A stretch of 64,000 bases of DNA from a bacterium (lineage in GTDB: Bacteria; Babelota; Babeliae; Babelales; UASB340). The stretch spans positions 1 to 64,000 of the forward strand of contig DAOVPV010000007.1 in NCBI GenBank assembly GCA_030629005.1, written 5' to 3'. A program made the translations under genes and the position numbers. The first letter of the stretch is position 1. Each line of letters begins with the position of its first letter. Below are positions 1 through 9,258 of this stretch, piece by piece. Under the pieces are notes generated by a model that saw nothing but the letters and a program-made list of their open reading frames with translations, ran no database searches and was not told where the DNA came from.

Positions 1-359
1 CCCTGAATATATCCGGAACTAGCAATCGCAACTTCCCCAGATGTAAACATATCCCCTGCCAATCTTAAATATACTTCCTCATGCAAGCTAATCTTCCACT
101 CTATTGGTAATGGAGTCTTAAATTCAACATGTCCACTCGCAGCGGTTTTACCTATTTGCAAACCATTTTCTCTTGTAAAATAACAAAATCCACGGTTGGT
201 AGTACCAACAGTATCACCTTCTTCTAAAACAAAAGTGCCTGAAGCAAAAGTATTTACCTTTTTATCATCGCCAAGAGTAGGAAAATCAGTAGGAACAGCT
301 TTAATTTCATTTTTCCCTAAAAATAGTAAAGTTAATAAAAAAATAAATTTTTTTTTCAT
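1..359 (-). CDS. Secreted beta-solenoid-like protein, partial (3' end beyond window)
   Basis: An open frame starts at ATG 359 and reads leftward without a stop to the window edge, so only the first 119 codons are seen. Residues 1-22 (MKKKFIFLLTLLFLGKN..) form a signal peptide. Beyond it, GDTVGTTNRGFCYF, ..NGLQIG.. and ASSGYI line up with GDTVGTTNPGLCYF, NGLRLD and NSSGYI in the next gene (412-1392), so the two are tandem paralogues. Short hydrophobic/polar alternation suggests a right-handed beta-helix passenger or surface protein. No function recognised. The paralogy is seen directly; the fold and surface location are inferred. Confidence 0.8.
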   Translation of the reverse strand, partial: MKKKFIFLLTLLFLGKNEIKAVPTDFPTLGDDKKVNTFASGTFVLEEGDTVGTTNRGFCYFTRENGLQIGKTAASGHVEFKTPLPIEWKISLHEEVYLRLAGDMFTSGEVAIASSGYIQ

Positions 360-411
360 CAAAGCTCTCCAACCTAAAACAAATGTTTGATATCCTTTTA
401 TAAATCACTAA

Positions 412-1392
412 TTACAAAACACTAAATGTAGTTGTATTTTCTAAAACAACCCTACCCGAACCAAGAACATTTGCTATCATATTTGCACCAATTCTAAATT
501 CACCATTATTCCCACTATCATCAATAGTGACTTCATTTTCAAAAAAAATTCGACCATAATCAACATTAAAATCTGTCGTGCCAATAAGAACAGAAGAACC
601 GTTAAAATGAATCATACCGGTATGATTATCAGCAATAGTTATACTTCCATGAGTTCCCATAGAAAAAGTTGTTCCAATATCAAACATTAACTTTGCATTA
701 TCATAAATCTCACAAGGAGCATCTAAACAAAAGGTATGTGTTCCTGTAATTAAAACATCATCATAAACTTGTAATACACCAGAACTATTAAAACAATAAT
801 CTGAATCAAGTTTAATTATAGAATCATACAATATTAAATCACCACTTGCTGGTATACTACCTTGTTTAACTCCATTTAAAATAGTACTTCTAAATTCTAA
901 ATCATACGAAGAGTCTGACTGACGCAGGCTTCCACCTTCATTAAAAAATATTGAATTCCCATTTCCTGAAAACCTTATAGAACCACCATCAGCACTAATC
1001 CAATAATTCTGCAAATAAAAAGGACCGGTTAAAATTATTCTATTACTACCACCTTTAATATAACCAGAAGAATTCAAACTAACACGTCCAGCTAAGGTTA
1101 TATCAGAATCTAAATCCAAAATAATATTTTGACTTAATTCAATCGACGCTTCTATAGAAATAGGAGTTCTAAAAGGAATCGATCCCGAGCCTGCTGCATC
1201 AAGTCTCAAGCCATTTACACCAACAAAATAACATAAACCAGGATTTGTAGTCCCAACAGTATCACCAGTTTCTAATTTAGTGTTTATAAAAACATTAACA
1301 TGGCGGTTTGTACCATCACCAGGATAGTCTAAAGAAACAAGTACTTTTTCTGTAAAAAACAAAGACAGTAATAAAATAACCTTAAATTTCAT
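412..1392 (-). CDS. Secreted beta-solenoid-like protein (paralogue of upstream partial gene)
   Basis: This 326-residue protein begins with a signal peptide (MKFKVILLLSLFFTEKVLVS). It continues as short Gly/Asn-rich strands (NIILDLDSDITLAG, GYIKGGSNRIILTG, SIRFSGNGNSIFF), the look of a beta-helix. The first ~110 residues match the partial gene at 1-359 in order (GDTVGTTN.G.CYF, NGL, F.TP..IE, SSGYI). There is no obvious C-terminal autotransporter barrel or anchor. The three solenoid genes lie head to tail on one strand with gaps of about 50 bases, suggesting an operon of surface or secreted proteins. Function unknown. Confidence 0.8.
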   Translation of the reverse strand: MKFKVILLLSLFFTEKVLVSLDYPGDGTNRHVNVFINTKLETGDTVGTTNPGLCYFVGVNGLRLDAAGSGSIPFRTPISIEASIELSQNIILDLDSDITLAGRVSLNSSGYIKGGSNRIILTGPFYLQNYWISADGGSIRFSGNGNSIFFNEGGSLRQSDSSYDLEFRSTILNGVKQGSIPASGDLILYDSIIKLDSDYCFNSSGVLQVYDDVLITGTHTFCLDAPCEIYDNAKLMFDIGTTFSMGTHGSITIADNHTGMIHFNGSSVLIGTTDFNVDYGRIFFENEVTIDDSGNNGEFRIGANMIANVLGSGRVVLENTTTFSVL

Positions 1393-1434
1393 AAAACTCT
1401 CTAATCTAAATCTAATCTCTAATAAAAAGTAAAA

Positions 1435-2832
1435 TTAAGTTATCAATAAACTAACAATTTCACGAGGCAACAAACCATCAATATTTTTAAACATAAATGC
1501 AGATGACTTAAACACCCCATGAAATCCTTGATAAGCATAACCTCCAATAGGATCTCGTGCTATATATTCAACTTCACCGCCATTATCGCCAAAAAGGTTA
1601 GAATCATCTGCAATCCACTTTGTTTTCAACTCTACCGAACACCAAAAATCATTATTAGCAAAAGATAACAAGCCGCCAGCCATTAAACAGAATCTACCAT
1701 CAGGACCAAAATCTATTTTTTCTAAATGCCCTTTGTCAGTTGGTATTGCTAATACTGAATTAAATTCTATCCAGCCACCAGAACCAATGTACAAAGCACC
1801 ACCCAACTTAAATGTTAAATTAAAAACACCTTTACCAAAAGCAATGCTGCCATAGTTCCCAGATGGAGGAGCATAACTATATGCTGACCGATAAGGCGTT
1901 ATACCACCATCAACTCTTACCATTCCATTACTTACATATAAATCAATATGGTCAGTCTCTTCATCTCCAATATTCAAATGCTTTGTATTTCCATAACCTC
2001 GAATATCTATAAGAGCTCCATTTTTTACAATAATATTACCAACACCTTTTATAAGCCCCGTAACAGAATCATCAACATTTAATCTTGCAGAATTTTCTAA
2101 AATAAAGGATGGATATAACTCAGGATTTACAGTATTGCCTTTTAAATTTATTGTTGCACCATCTTTTAGTAAAACTACACCATCTCCCGTAAATTTTAAT
2201 TCAACATTAGATTCTAAATCAACAACATTACTTGCATCAAAAATTATTTGAGCATCATCTGTTAAAAAATTAACTATAAGTTGCGAATCAGTATCAAAAA
2301 GCAAACTGCCTTCGATAGTAAGAGTATTATAAAGATTAAAGGTATTATTTTTACCAACAATATTTATAATATCACCAGACTTTAAGGTTACAGCCTCATT
2401 CTTAAAATCTAAACTAGATACATTTTTTAAAGTTAAATTTAACGGACCAACAGAATCAACAGAAAACTTAGCCCCAACGGTTCCTGACAATACAATATTT
2501 CCATTAGAACTCGCCAAATCTATATTTCTAATATTTGCATATTCATTTATTTTTGAATCTGAAGACGGAGGATTTATTGCTCTTAAAAATTTCCTTTTTT
2601 TTTCTCTTTCTTTTTGTTTTTTAGAAAGCATGTTAAATTTTTCACGCTCTTTTTGATATTGTAAATGCAAAGCTGTAAGTTTCTTTCCAAACCTAATAAC
2701 ACAACCATCAGCTTCTTCTTTTAAAACAACTTGTTCATCAATGCTATCAGCTTCAGCAGACTCTTGAGTGGAATAACAATCTGATAAACAAAAAAATAAG
2801 ATAATAAACAAACTTTTTGTTTTGCTCTCCAT
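1435..2832 (-). CDS. Secreted beta-solenoid protein with charged N-terminal stalk
   Basis: Residues 1-22 are a signal peptide ending in a weak lipobox-like LSDC, whose Asp at -1 makes lipidation doubtful. A Lys/Glu-rich helical stretch follows (about residues 52-84, QYQKEREKF..KKQKEREKKRK). From about 95 to the end there are repeated Gly/Asn/Ile strands (LKSGDIINIVGKNNTFNLYN, LTIEGSLLFDTDSQLIV) typical of a beta-solenoid. It shares style with the two downstream genes but not the GDTVGTTN signature. Probably a cell-surface or secreted protein; no family recognised. Confidence 0.75.
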   Translation of the reverse strand: MESKTKSLFIILFFCLSDCYSTQESAEADSIDEQVVLKEEADGCVIRFGKKLTALHLQYQKEREKFNMLSKKQKEREKKRKFLRAINPPSSDSKINEYANIRNIDLASSNGNIVLSGTVGAKFSVDSVGPLNLTLKNVSSLDFKNEAVTLKSGDIINIVGKNNTFNLYNTLTIEGSLLFDTDSQLIVNFLTDDAQIIFDASNVVDLESNVELKFTGDGVVLLKDGATINLKGNTVNPELYPSFILENSARLNVDDSVTGLIKGVGNIIVKNGALIDIRGYGNTKHLNIGDEETDHIDLYVSNGMVRVDGGITPYRSAYSYAPPSGNYGSIAFGKGVFNLTFKLGGALYIGSGGWIEFNSVLAIPTDKGHLEKIDFGPDGRFCLMAGGLLSFANNDFWCSVELKTKWIADDSNLFGDNGGEVEYIARDPIGGYAYQGFHGVFKSSAFMFKNIDGLLPREIVSLLIT

Positions 2833-2939
2833 GATCTCCCTTTTTCATTACGACTCTCCTGATATTACCTGTTAAAGTTTAATAAATAATATCAAGTAAA
2901 TTTTAGTCTCACTCTTTTTTTTTGTAAAGAAAATTTCTT

Positions 2940-3893
2940 TTACAAATTAATATTAAGTACCAAGTCGATTTCTGATTTTATTTTTTCTACAGACTTTTTC
3001 CAAAAAAGCTTTTCATTTTCATCTAAACTAATATCTAAGGCCTGACAAATTCCACCAGATCTAACTACGGTTGGGCGACTTATACTCAACTCTCCAGAAT
3101 TATCTTTATCATGCAAAACAGAAGAAACAGTAAAAACTCTATGTTGATCAGTTAAAATAGCTCTTACAATCTTAGAAATAACTGTTGCTATAGCAAAATA
3201 AGTTGCGTCCTTTTTATCTATAACTTCATAAACAGCATCTCTAACTTTTTTGTGCAACATCTCTAATAATTCATTGGTATAACCGGAAAACTTATTTAAA
3301 GGCACTCCGGCAATATTAGCATGACTCCACCAAACAAATTGAGAGTCTCCATGTTCTCCTAAAATATATGCATTTATATCTTTAGGACTTACCTTAAACT
3401 TTTGTCCCATAAGAAAACGTAAACGGGATGTATCTAATACCGTTCCTGTACCTAAAACACGACTAGCATCAAAACCTGAAAATTTATATGCTGCATAAGT
3501 CATTACGTCTAATGGATTCGTAACAACAAGTAAAATACAATTTTTATTGTGCTTAACAATGTTAGGAATAATTTCTTTATAAATTTTTGTATTCGTTTTT
3601 AACAATTCGGATCTTGTTTGATTTGTTTTTTGCGCAACACCAGCAGTAATAACAACTATTTTAGCATCCGAAACAAGCTCATAAGAATCACCTGCAACAA
3701 CCTTTGTCAAATTAGTAAACTGCATTCCATGCATCAAGTCCAGAGCATGTCCTTGAGCAACTTTATTATCCTTATCAATAAGCGCTAACTCTGAAACAAC
3801 TCCATCCAACATTAACGAGTATGCCGCGGTACTACCAACAAAGCCCGTACCGACGATTGCAACTTTATTACCCCGAGGTAAATTTAAATTCAT
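2940..3893 (-). CDS. ldh: L-lactate dehydrogenase
   Basis: Interconverts pyruvate and L-lactate with NAD in the cytoplasm. The NAD-binding loop GTGFVG is at residues 15-20 and Asp40 closes beta-2, which fits NAD over NADP. GTGTVLDTSR (148-157) and GEHGDSQFVWWSHANIAG (179-196) are the family signatures, with catalytic His181 and substrate Arg157. Gln88 in GVAQK stands where malate dehydrogenases carry Arg, which argues for lactate rather than malate. Length (317) is normal. The gene stands alone between surface-protein genes and a divergent exported hydrolase. It implies fermentative NAD recycling. Confidence 0.92.
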   Translation of the reverse strand: MNLNLPRGNKVAIVGTGFVGSTAAYSLMLDGVVSELALIDKDNKVAQGHALDLMHGMQFTNLTKVVAGDSYELVSDAKIVVITAGVAQKTNQTRSELLKTNTKIYKEIIPNIVKHNKNCILLVVTNPLDVMTYAAYKFSGFDASRVLGTGTVLDTSRLRFLMGQKFKVSPKDINAYILGEHGDSQFVWWSHANIAGVPLNKFSGYTNELLEMLHKKVRDAVYEVIDKKDATYFAIATVISKIVRAILTDQHRVFTVSSVLHDKDNSGELSISRPTVVRSGGICQALDISLDENEKLFWKKSVEKIKSEIDLVLNINL

Positions 3894-4067
3894 TATTTCT
3901 CCTAATTTTTTTACTTAAATTAATTTTATAAAAATAAAATTGAGCTAAAATCAACAAATTATAAAATATTTTAAAATAATTTACTTAATAAAAACAAAAG
4001 TCTTAATTTTAATATCCAGATTAAAATAAATATAAATTATTAACTATTAATAACTAAAGGAATAAAT

Positions 4068-4916
4068 ATGAAAAAATTATTAGTAATATTTTTCTTGCTA
4101 CTTGCCAAGAACATTCTCACTCAAGACGCACAACTATTGAAAAAAACATTTAATATTGCAGAAACACAAATAACAACAAAAGAAGGAATCGAAACAAAAT
4201 ACGAAGTCATTCGCCCAGAACTTTTTAATATATTTAAAACAGACTTTTTAACATTGTATCCAGCACAAGTTATTTCTCTAGAAGCCAATAGAATTCTTGC
4301 AAACTTAAAACAATCTTACTATGAACACACAACAACCGTAGACGAATACAATGGAATATGTAACTTAGATTGCTCCGGATTAGTAGCTTACATACTTCGT
4401 TATAGTTTAAATGACCACTATGAAAAAATAAATGAAGCTAAAACAGTGGGACAAGCTCGACCTTTAGCAACAGATTTCTACTCATTCTTTAATTCAAGTC
4501 CAAACATATCTGATCCTGAACAAAATCCAACCGGCTGGATGATTGTAAACTATTTAAGAAATATAAAACCCGGTGATATAATTTCATGGGATTATAAAGA
4601 CGATACATTAGATAATACAGGTCACGTTATAATCGTACAAACAATAACAACTAAATTTAAGACGTCTGTAACTATCGATGAAAAACAATACTGGGAATAT
4701 AAAATAAAAGTTATAGACTCATCTAGTGGAACACATTATCAAGACTCAAGAGATTTACCTAAAAACTTAACTGGAGAAGGTGTTGGATCCGGAAATATGT
4801 ACTTTGGGGTAAATAGTGAAGGTAAAATACAATATTACAAATGGAGTTCTAGAAGGAACACTCCTAGATTCGAAAACTTTGCAATAGGACGAGCAATTCC
4901 TTTTCCACTAAAATAA
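4068..4916 (+). CDS. Exported NlpC/P60-like cysteine hydrolase
   Basis: A signal peptide (residues 1-18) is followed by a 260-residue domain with NLDCSGLV (Cys102) and NTGHVIIV (His186), the Cys/His spacing and DCSG motif of NlpC/P60 peptidases. A GD turn (KPGDIISWD, 168-175) precedes the His, as is usual in that family. Such enzymes normally cut peptidoglycan stem peptides in the periplasm; here the substrate is inferred. The SD AAAGGA stands just before ATG 4068. No SH3 or LysM wall-binding domain is seen, and residues 20-95 match nothing I recognise. Confidence 0.7.
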   Translation: MKKLLVIFFLLLAKNILTQDAQLLKKTFNIAETQITTKEGIETKYEVIRPELFNIFKTDFLTLYPAQVISLEANRILANLKQSYYEHTTTVDEYNGICNLDCSGLVAYILRYSLNDHYEKINEAKTVGQARPLATDFYSFFNSSPNISDPEQNPTGWMIVNYLRNIKPGDIISWDYKDDTLDNTGHVIIVQTITTKFKTSVTIDEKQYWEYKIKVIDSSSGTHYQDSRDLPKNLTGEGVGSGNMYFGVNSEGKIQYYKWSSRRNTPRFENFAIGRAIPFPLK

Positions 4917-4936
4917 AAATATTTGATTTTTATATT

Positions 4937-5013
4937 ACTAGACCCTGAAACAAGTTCAGGGTGACAGACACTGGATGTTAATTTGTCATCCTGAACTTGT
5001 TTCAGGATCCAGT
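4937..5013. repeat. 30-bp imperfect inverted repeat, CTGAA-type
   Basis: Left arm 4937-4966 and right arm 4984-5013 are reverse complements with only three mismatches over 30 bases, separated by 17 bases. Each arm has its own inner palindrome (CCTGAA..TTCAGG). A related arm makes the terminator at 49404-49436, so this is a dispersed repeat family. It lies between two convergent transcription units. Confidence 0.9.
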
Positions 5014-5080
5014 AATAAACTATTTTATAGAAAAATAACTCTTAATAAAATACCAATACAAAGTACACTGTAATAAAAAT

Positions 5081-5114
5081 AGGCTCCCAAAATATTAGGA
5101 GCCTGTTTTTTTAT
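5081..5114. terminator. Bidirectional intrinsic terminator after rplQ
   Basis: AGGCTCC (5081-5087) pairs with GGAGCCT (5098-5104). A T-run follows on the plus strand, and ATTTTTATT follows on the minus strand. It lies 27 bases past the rplQ stop and would end the ribosomal-protein operon. Confidence 0.85.
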
Positions 5115-5130
5115 TTAATTAAAAACTTAA

Positions 5131-5487
5131 TTAAACCCATTCAAGACGAGCAATCTTCGCAGTATCACTCGGCCTTTGGCCAAGAGAAATAACTCTTGTA
5201 TATCCACCTGGACGATCAACATACTTTGGAGCAATTTCTTTTATAAGTTTAACAACAGCGTCTTGATCATAAGGCAAAATCTGTTTAACTCTTCTTATTG
5301 TATTAAAATCATAACCCCTTCTTGCGATGGTTACAATTTTTTCTACAAAAGACTGTATTTCTTTCACTCTAGTTTTGGTTGATTGCAAAACACCGTTTTT
5401 AATAAAGTGTATTGCCTGATTTCGAACCAAAGCCTTTCTGTGAGCAGGCTTAACATTTAGCTTTCTTTTTCCATTCTGATGCTTCAT
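5131..5487 (-). CDS. rplQ: 50S ribosomal protein L17
   Basis: 118 residues, normal length for bacterial L17, which sits near the exit-tunnel side of the large subunit. The N-terminus MKHQNGKRKLN.KPAHRKAL is the family start (usually MRHR...LGR...HR.AL), and the C-terminus GGYTRVISLGQRPSDTAKIARLE is diagnostic (GGYTRI.....R.GD.A.MA.IE). The start overlaps the rpoA stop by 4 bases (ATGA), so the two are translationally coupled at the end of the alpha operon. An intrinsic terminator follows directly. Confidence 0.96.
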   Translation of the reverse strand: MKHQNGKRKLNVKPAHRKALVRNQAIHFIKNGVLQSTKTRVKEIQSFVEKIVTIARRGYDFNTIRRVKQILPYDQDAVVKLIKEIAPKYVDRPGGYTRVISLGQRPSDTAKIARLEWV

Positions 5488-6542
5488 GATTTTAAGCTAT
5501 CCTCTTGTTTTTTTATAACTTTTTTAAGATCTAATTCTTTAACATTCATACCCAATTGTAGGCCAAACGCGCTAAGAATTTCCTTCACTTCTCTTAATGA
5601 CTTTCTACCAAAATTCTTAATCTTCAATAAATCATCATCTGTAAGATTTACCAAGTCAATAACTCGTTTAATTCCGGCAACAACCAAACAATTATGCGCA
5701 CGAACAGAAAACTCTAGCTCATCAATTGGTTTTAAAAATAAATCAACAGGTAAACCTTTTGTTGGACCATCTGCATCTAAAACAGTATCATCAACATCTG
5801 CTTCTATATTTTCTTTTGAAATTTCATTAAAAGGTATCTCATCTGTATTTAGAAAATGTTCAAACTGAGTTCTCAATACAGAAGCCGCATAATGCATAGC
5901 ATCAATCGGCGCTGCAGCAGCATTTGTCTCTATAATAAGTATTAACTTGTCATAATCAATAGATTGCCCTACACGAGTTTTTTCCACATGAAATTCAACT
6001 TTTTTAACCGGAGAAAACATTGCATCCAAATATATTTTTCCATCAGATTGCAACGCTTGATTTAATGGCCACTGAGCTGACAAATAACCCCTACCAGTTT
6101 CAACAGAAAAATCAATTTCCAAATTACCATCATGAGAAAGATGTGCAATCACATGCTCAGAATTTAAAAGCTCTAAATGTTCATCAGCAATAATATCAGA
6201 AACCCGAGCAACCGTTTCACCAGAAACGCTTAAACGCATTTTCCCAGGCAATCCTGTTTTATTTCTAACAACAATCTGCTTTATATTTAATAATATTTGC
6301 AATGTATCTTCAAGAACACCCTTGATTGTTGAAAATTCATTATTAATACCATTTATAACAATACTTGTTACAGCAGAGCCCTCAACTGATGACAAAATAA
6401 CTCGACGTAATGCATTACCCAAAGTAACACCAAATCCTGGCTCTAACGGCTGAACAATCAACTCTCCTAACGTATCTGATAACCTATTTTTTTCCCACTT
6501 TACAGTTGGAATTGTTAGCGGTTTATATACCTTATCTAGCAT
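5484..6542 (-). CDS. rpoA: RNA polymerase alpha subunit
   Basis: 352 residues. The N-terminal assembly domain shows LEPGFGVTLGNALRRVILSS near residues 33-52, the dimerisation helix, and GRGYLSAQ. The C-terminal domain, about residues 265-335, contains LKIKNFGRKSLREVKEIL, the helix-hairpin-helix that binds UP-element DNA and activators. Gene order rpsM-rpsK-rpsD-rpoA-rplQ is the standard alpha operon. An acidic linker (ENIEADVDDTVLDADG) joins the domains. It is slightly longer than the E. coli protein (329), through the linker and tail. Confidence 0.97.
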   Translation of the reverse strand: MLDKVYKPLTIPTVKWEKNRLSDTLGELIVQPLEPGFGVTLGNALRRVILSSVEGSAVTSIVINGINNEFSTIKGVLEDTLQILLNIKQIVVRNKTGLPGKMRLSVSGETVARVSDIIADEHLELLNSEHVIAHLSHDGNLEIDFSVETGRGYLSAQWPLNQALQSDGKIYLDAMFSPVKKVEFHVEKTRVGQSIDYDKLILIIETNAAAAPIDAMHYAASVLRTQFEHFLNTDEIPFNEISKENIEADVDDTVLDADGPTKGLPVDLFLKPIDELEFSVRAHNCLVVAGIKRVIDLVNLTDDDLLKIKNFGRKSLREVKEILSAFGLQLGMNVKELDLKKVIKKQEDSLKS

Positions 6543-6574
6543 TAAGCGCCTCCACGGTTTTACCCAATAAAATC

Positions 6575-7213
6575 TTACTTAGAATACAACTCTACAATTA
6601 AATGCTCTTCTATAGGAGCTGTTACATCAGAACGTACTGGCAAACGCAAAATTGTACCTTTTCGCTCTTTCTTATCTAACTCTAACCATTCAGGCAATTT
6701 AATACCTATATTCATACGCTTATCAATTGTACCTTCAACAAATTCTTTCTTCTTTGAAGTAACTTCAGACAAAGAAATTATATCACCTTCTTTAACCAAG
6801 CAAGATGGCGATATTACACGTCTTCCATTAATATTAATATGCCCATGAACAACAAACTGTCTTGCCTGCTCTCTTGAATAAGCCATCTTCAAACGAAAAA
6901 CGACATTATCAATTCTACGCTCAAGCAATGAAAGTAAACTATCACCAGTAATACCTTTGGACTCCGAAGCTATTTTAAAAAAACGACGAAATTGTTTTTC
7001 CAAAGAACCATACATTAATTTTACCTTTTGCTTTTCTGCAAGTTGCTTTCCATATTCAGATAATTTTAATGTCCCTTGTCTCCGAGGGTGCTGACCAGGT
7101 GTAGTCGCTCTCCGCTCCATAGGACATTTAGCGGTACGACACTTAGAACCTTTTAAAAATAATTTATCACCAGCTCTTCTACATCTTCTGCAAGTCGCCA
7201 AATTTGATGCCAT
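6575..7213 (-). CDS. rpsD: 30S ribosomal protein S4, zinc-binding type
   Basis: Primary 16S rRNA binder and assembly nucleator. I start at ATG 7213 (MASNLATCRRCRRAG), preceded by AGG; nine further in-frame codons upstream (to 7240) look like leader. The N-terminus carries CRRC...KCRTAKC, the four-Cys zinc form. PGQHPRRQGTLKLSEYGKQL and the S4 RNA-binding fold (RRIDNVVFRLKMAYSREQAR, HGHININGRRV) follow. Length 212 is normal. Confidence 0.95.
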   Translation of the reverse strand: MASNLATCRRCRRAGDKLFLKGSKCRTAKCPMERRATTPGQHPRRQGTLKLSEYGKQLAEKQKVKLMYGSLEKQFRRFFKIASESKGITGDSLLSLLERRIDNVVFRLKMAYSREQARQFVVHGHININGRRVISPSCLVKEGDIISLSEVTSKKKEFVEGTIDKRMNIGIKLPEWLELDKKERKGTILRLPVRSDVTAPIEEHLIVELYSK

Positions 7214-7261
7214 ATTTAAACCTATTTCTAATTTTTTCAATAAAACTATTTAACCAAAAAA

Positions 7262-7645
7262 CTACATTCTTCTTTTTTTAGGAGGCCTACAACCATTATG
7301 AGGTAATGGCGTAACATCTCTTAACAAAGAAATAGTTAATCCAGAAGACTGTAGAGCTCTCACAACAGAATCTCTTCCAGAACCAGGACCCTTCATGTTT
7401 ACCTCAACAACTCGAACACCCATAGAAAGCATCTCTTTTGCTAAATTTGAAGCAATTTGAGTTGCTGCAAAAGGCGTTCCCTTTCTTGCACCCTTAAAAC
7501 CAAGTTGCCCTGAGCTACCCCTTAAAAGTACGTCTCCATCAGTTGTAGTAATAGAAACAATAGTATTATTAAAAGTAGACTGCACATTAGCAACTACGGT
7601 ATCAACATTTTTTAATTGTCGTTTTTTTGTTTTTTTATAAGCCAT
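7262..7645 (-). CDS. rpsK: 30S ribosomal protein S11
   Basis: 127 residues, part of the platform of the small subunit near the mRNA exit. FNNTIVSITTTDGDVL, GFKGARKGTPFAATQIA and the C-terminal DVTPLPHNGCRPPKKRR are near-invariant family blocks. It lies between rpsM (28-base gap) and rpsD, as in most bacteria. Nothing unusual in length or sequence. Confidence 0.97.
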   Translation of the reverse strand: MAYKKTKKRQLKNVDTVVANVQSTFNNTIVSITTTDGDVLLRGSSGQLGFKGARKGTPFAATQIASNLAKEMLSMGVRVVEVNMKGPGSGRDSVVRALQSSGLTISLLRDVTPLPHNGCRPPKKRRM

Positions 7646-7672
7646 TTTTTCCTTTGACCAACAATCTATCTA

Positions 7673-8062
7673 TTACTTCTTAGCAACAGCTTTTTTCAAT
7701 GTAATCTGACTTCCAGCTTTTCTTGGACCCTTTCTGGTTCTAGCATTTGTCTTTGTACGCTGACCACGAACTGGCAACGATCTCTTATGCCTCAAACCTC
7801 TATAAGAGCCAATCTCCTGAAGCCGCTTTATATTCAAAGTTATCTCTTTACGAAGATCTCCTTCAACAGGAAAATTTTCAGAAATAAATCTAGCAATCAC
7901 CCCGACCTGTTCATGAGATAAATCTTTTATTCTTATATCAGGGCTTACATTTGTACCTTTTAAAATATCTTTAGATCGTTTAAGCCCAATCCCAAAAAGA
8001 TATGTTAAGCCGATTTCAACACGCTTATTAGCCGGTAAATTAACACCTTCAATACGAGCCAT
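7673..8062 (-). CDS. rpsM: 30S ribosomal protein S13
   Basis: 129 residues, head of the small subunit, contacting the P-site tRNA and L5. It starts [21 protein letters not shown], the standard opening. Near the C-terminus are [19 protein letters not shown] and TNARTRKGP, the conserved basic tail. It lies just downstream of rpmJ, and the product is longer than E. coli S13 (118) through its basic end. Confidence 0.97.
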   Translation of the reverse strand: MARIEGVNLPANKRVEIGLTYLFGIGLKRSKDILKGTNVSPDIRIKDLSHEQVGVIARFISENFPVEGDLRKEITLNIKRLQEIGSYRGLRHKRSLPVRGQRTKTNARTRKGPRKAGSQITLKKAVAKK

Positions 8063-8079
8063 CTAAAAACCTCTCTATC

Positions 8080-8196
8080 TTAACCTTGACGTTGCTTATG
8101 TCTTGGATTTTTATTACAAATAACCCTTACAATTTTTCCACGCTTTACAATTCTACAATACATACAAATTTTCTTTACAGATGTTTTTACTTTCAT
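8080..8196 (-). CDS. rpmJ: 50S ribosomal protein L36
   Basis: A 38-residue gene too short for many ORF finders: ATG at 8194-8196, stop TAA at 8080-8082. The product [20 protein letters not shown]... ends NPRHKQRQG. Cys11, Cys14, Cys27 and His32 form the zinc site of the C+ type. It lies between infA and rpsM, the normal position. One copy is seen. Confidence 0.96.
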   Translation of the reverse strand: MKVKTSVKKICMYCRIVKRGKIVRVICNKNPRHKQRQG

Positions 8197-8243
8197 CGTC
8201 AATATTCTTTCAAATTAAAATACAACTTTAAATGTTAAATCCA

Positions 8244-8468
8244 TCAAGCTTTATATCTTGAAACAATCCGCCCCTTGGCCAAATCATAAGCAGATAATTC
8301 AACTGCAACTTTATCTCCAGGTAAAAGCTTAATGTAATACATACGCATCTTACCAGAAACGTGAGCTAAAACCAAATGCCCATTATCTAATCTTACATGA
8401 AACATTGCGTTAGGCAAAGCCTTTTCAACGATACCGTCAACAACAATCACATCTTTTTTATTCTTCAT
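8244..8468 (-). CDS. infA: Translation initiation factor IF-1
   Basis: 74 residues, a single S1/OB-fold domain that occupies the A site of the 30S subunit during initiation. It shows [39 protein letters not shown] and a final GRIVSRYK, all conserved in IF-1. It follows map with an 8-base gap and precedes rpmJ, the usual end of the spc operon. The usual E. coli-type KIRM.YIRI.PGD is [13 protein letters not shown] here. Confidence 0.96.
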   Translation of the reverse strand: MKNKKDVIVVDGIVEKALPNAMFHVRLDNGHLVLAHVSGKMRMYYIKLLPGDKVAVELSAYDLAKGRIVSRYKA

Positions 8469-8476
8469 TTTGTCCT

Positions 8477-9241
8477 TTAATTTTCACTACAGGAAAATCT
8501 AGTCAATATTTCAGGAGCTCCAACCGTAACCAAAACAGTATCTTCAACATGAGCCGCAATGCTTCCATCTACAGTCTTAGCAGTCCAACCATCTCCCATT
8601 GTTTTCACATCAAAACCTCGCATGGTAATCATTGGCTCAATAGCCAAAGTCATCCCACGGCGAAGAATTGGCCCCAAACCAGGTTTTCCATAGTTTGGAA
8701 TCTCAGGATCTTCATGAAGATTACGTCCAATACCATGCCCAGCAAATTTTCTTACTACGCCAAATCCCTCTTTTTCTACAATTTTTTGAATACATGCTGA
8801 TATATCTGACAAGTGATTACCTTCTATAGCCAACGTAATTGCGCTGTCTAATGCCCATTGTGCAACATCGGCCAACTTTTTAACATCCAACGAAACGTTG
8901 CCAACAAAATAAAACCGCGCCATATCTGCACAAAAACCTCTGTAAGAAGCAACGACATCTATTTTAACAAAATCTCCAGATTTTAAAACAACTTTATCCG
9001 ATGGAACACCATGAACAACCCCATCATTCAAAGAGATACATGTTGCGTGCTTATATCCTGCATATCCCTTACACTCCGGCACCAAGCCCAACCTTAAAAT
9101 TTCGCTCTCAATCATCCCGTCGATTTCTAAAGTCGTAGCACCCTTCTTTATAGCTGGTTTTATATCATGCAAAATCTTTGCTAATAAATGCCCCGCCGTT
9201 CTCATTTTGTCAATGGAAGCCTTATTTTTTATAATAATCAC
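8477..9241 (-). CDS. map: Methionine aminopeptidase, type I
   Basis: Removes N-terminal formyl-free Met from nascent proteins. Pita-bread fold with the five metal ligands in place: Asp95 (KIDVV), Asp106 (CADMAR), His169 (FAGHGIGR), Glu202 (AIEPM) and Glu233 (HVEDTVL), plus substrate His78 (VHGVP). Length 254 fits type I without extension. It lies between secY and infA. The adk gene that often separates secY and map is missing. Confidence 0.96.
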   Translation of the reverse strand: MIIIKNKASIDKMRTAGHLLAKILHDIKPAIKKGATTLEIDGMIESEILRLGLVPECKGYAGYKHATCISLNDGVVHGVPSDKVVLKSGDFVKIDVVASYRGFCADMARFYFVGNVSLDVKKLADVAQWALDSAITLAIEGNHLSDISACIQKIVEKEGFGVVRKFAGHGIGRNLHEDPEIPNYGKPGLGPILRRGMTLAIEPMITMRGFDVKTMGDGWTAKTVDGSIAAHVEDTVLVTVGAPEILTRFSCSEN

Positions 9242-9258
9242 TTATTCACCATAAAACA

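Noticed and set aside
2915-2945. Hairpin near the ldh 3' end (TTGTAAA..TTTACAA) as a terminator
   Set aside because: On the ldh strand it is followed by A rather than T, so it does not fit an intrinsic terminator.
4147-4167. KKTFNIAET stretch in the NlpC-like gene resembling the SEETFNV element
   Set aside because: Only the ACATTTAAT core matches and the left half TCGGAAGAA is absent; in AT-rich DNA this is likely chance.
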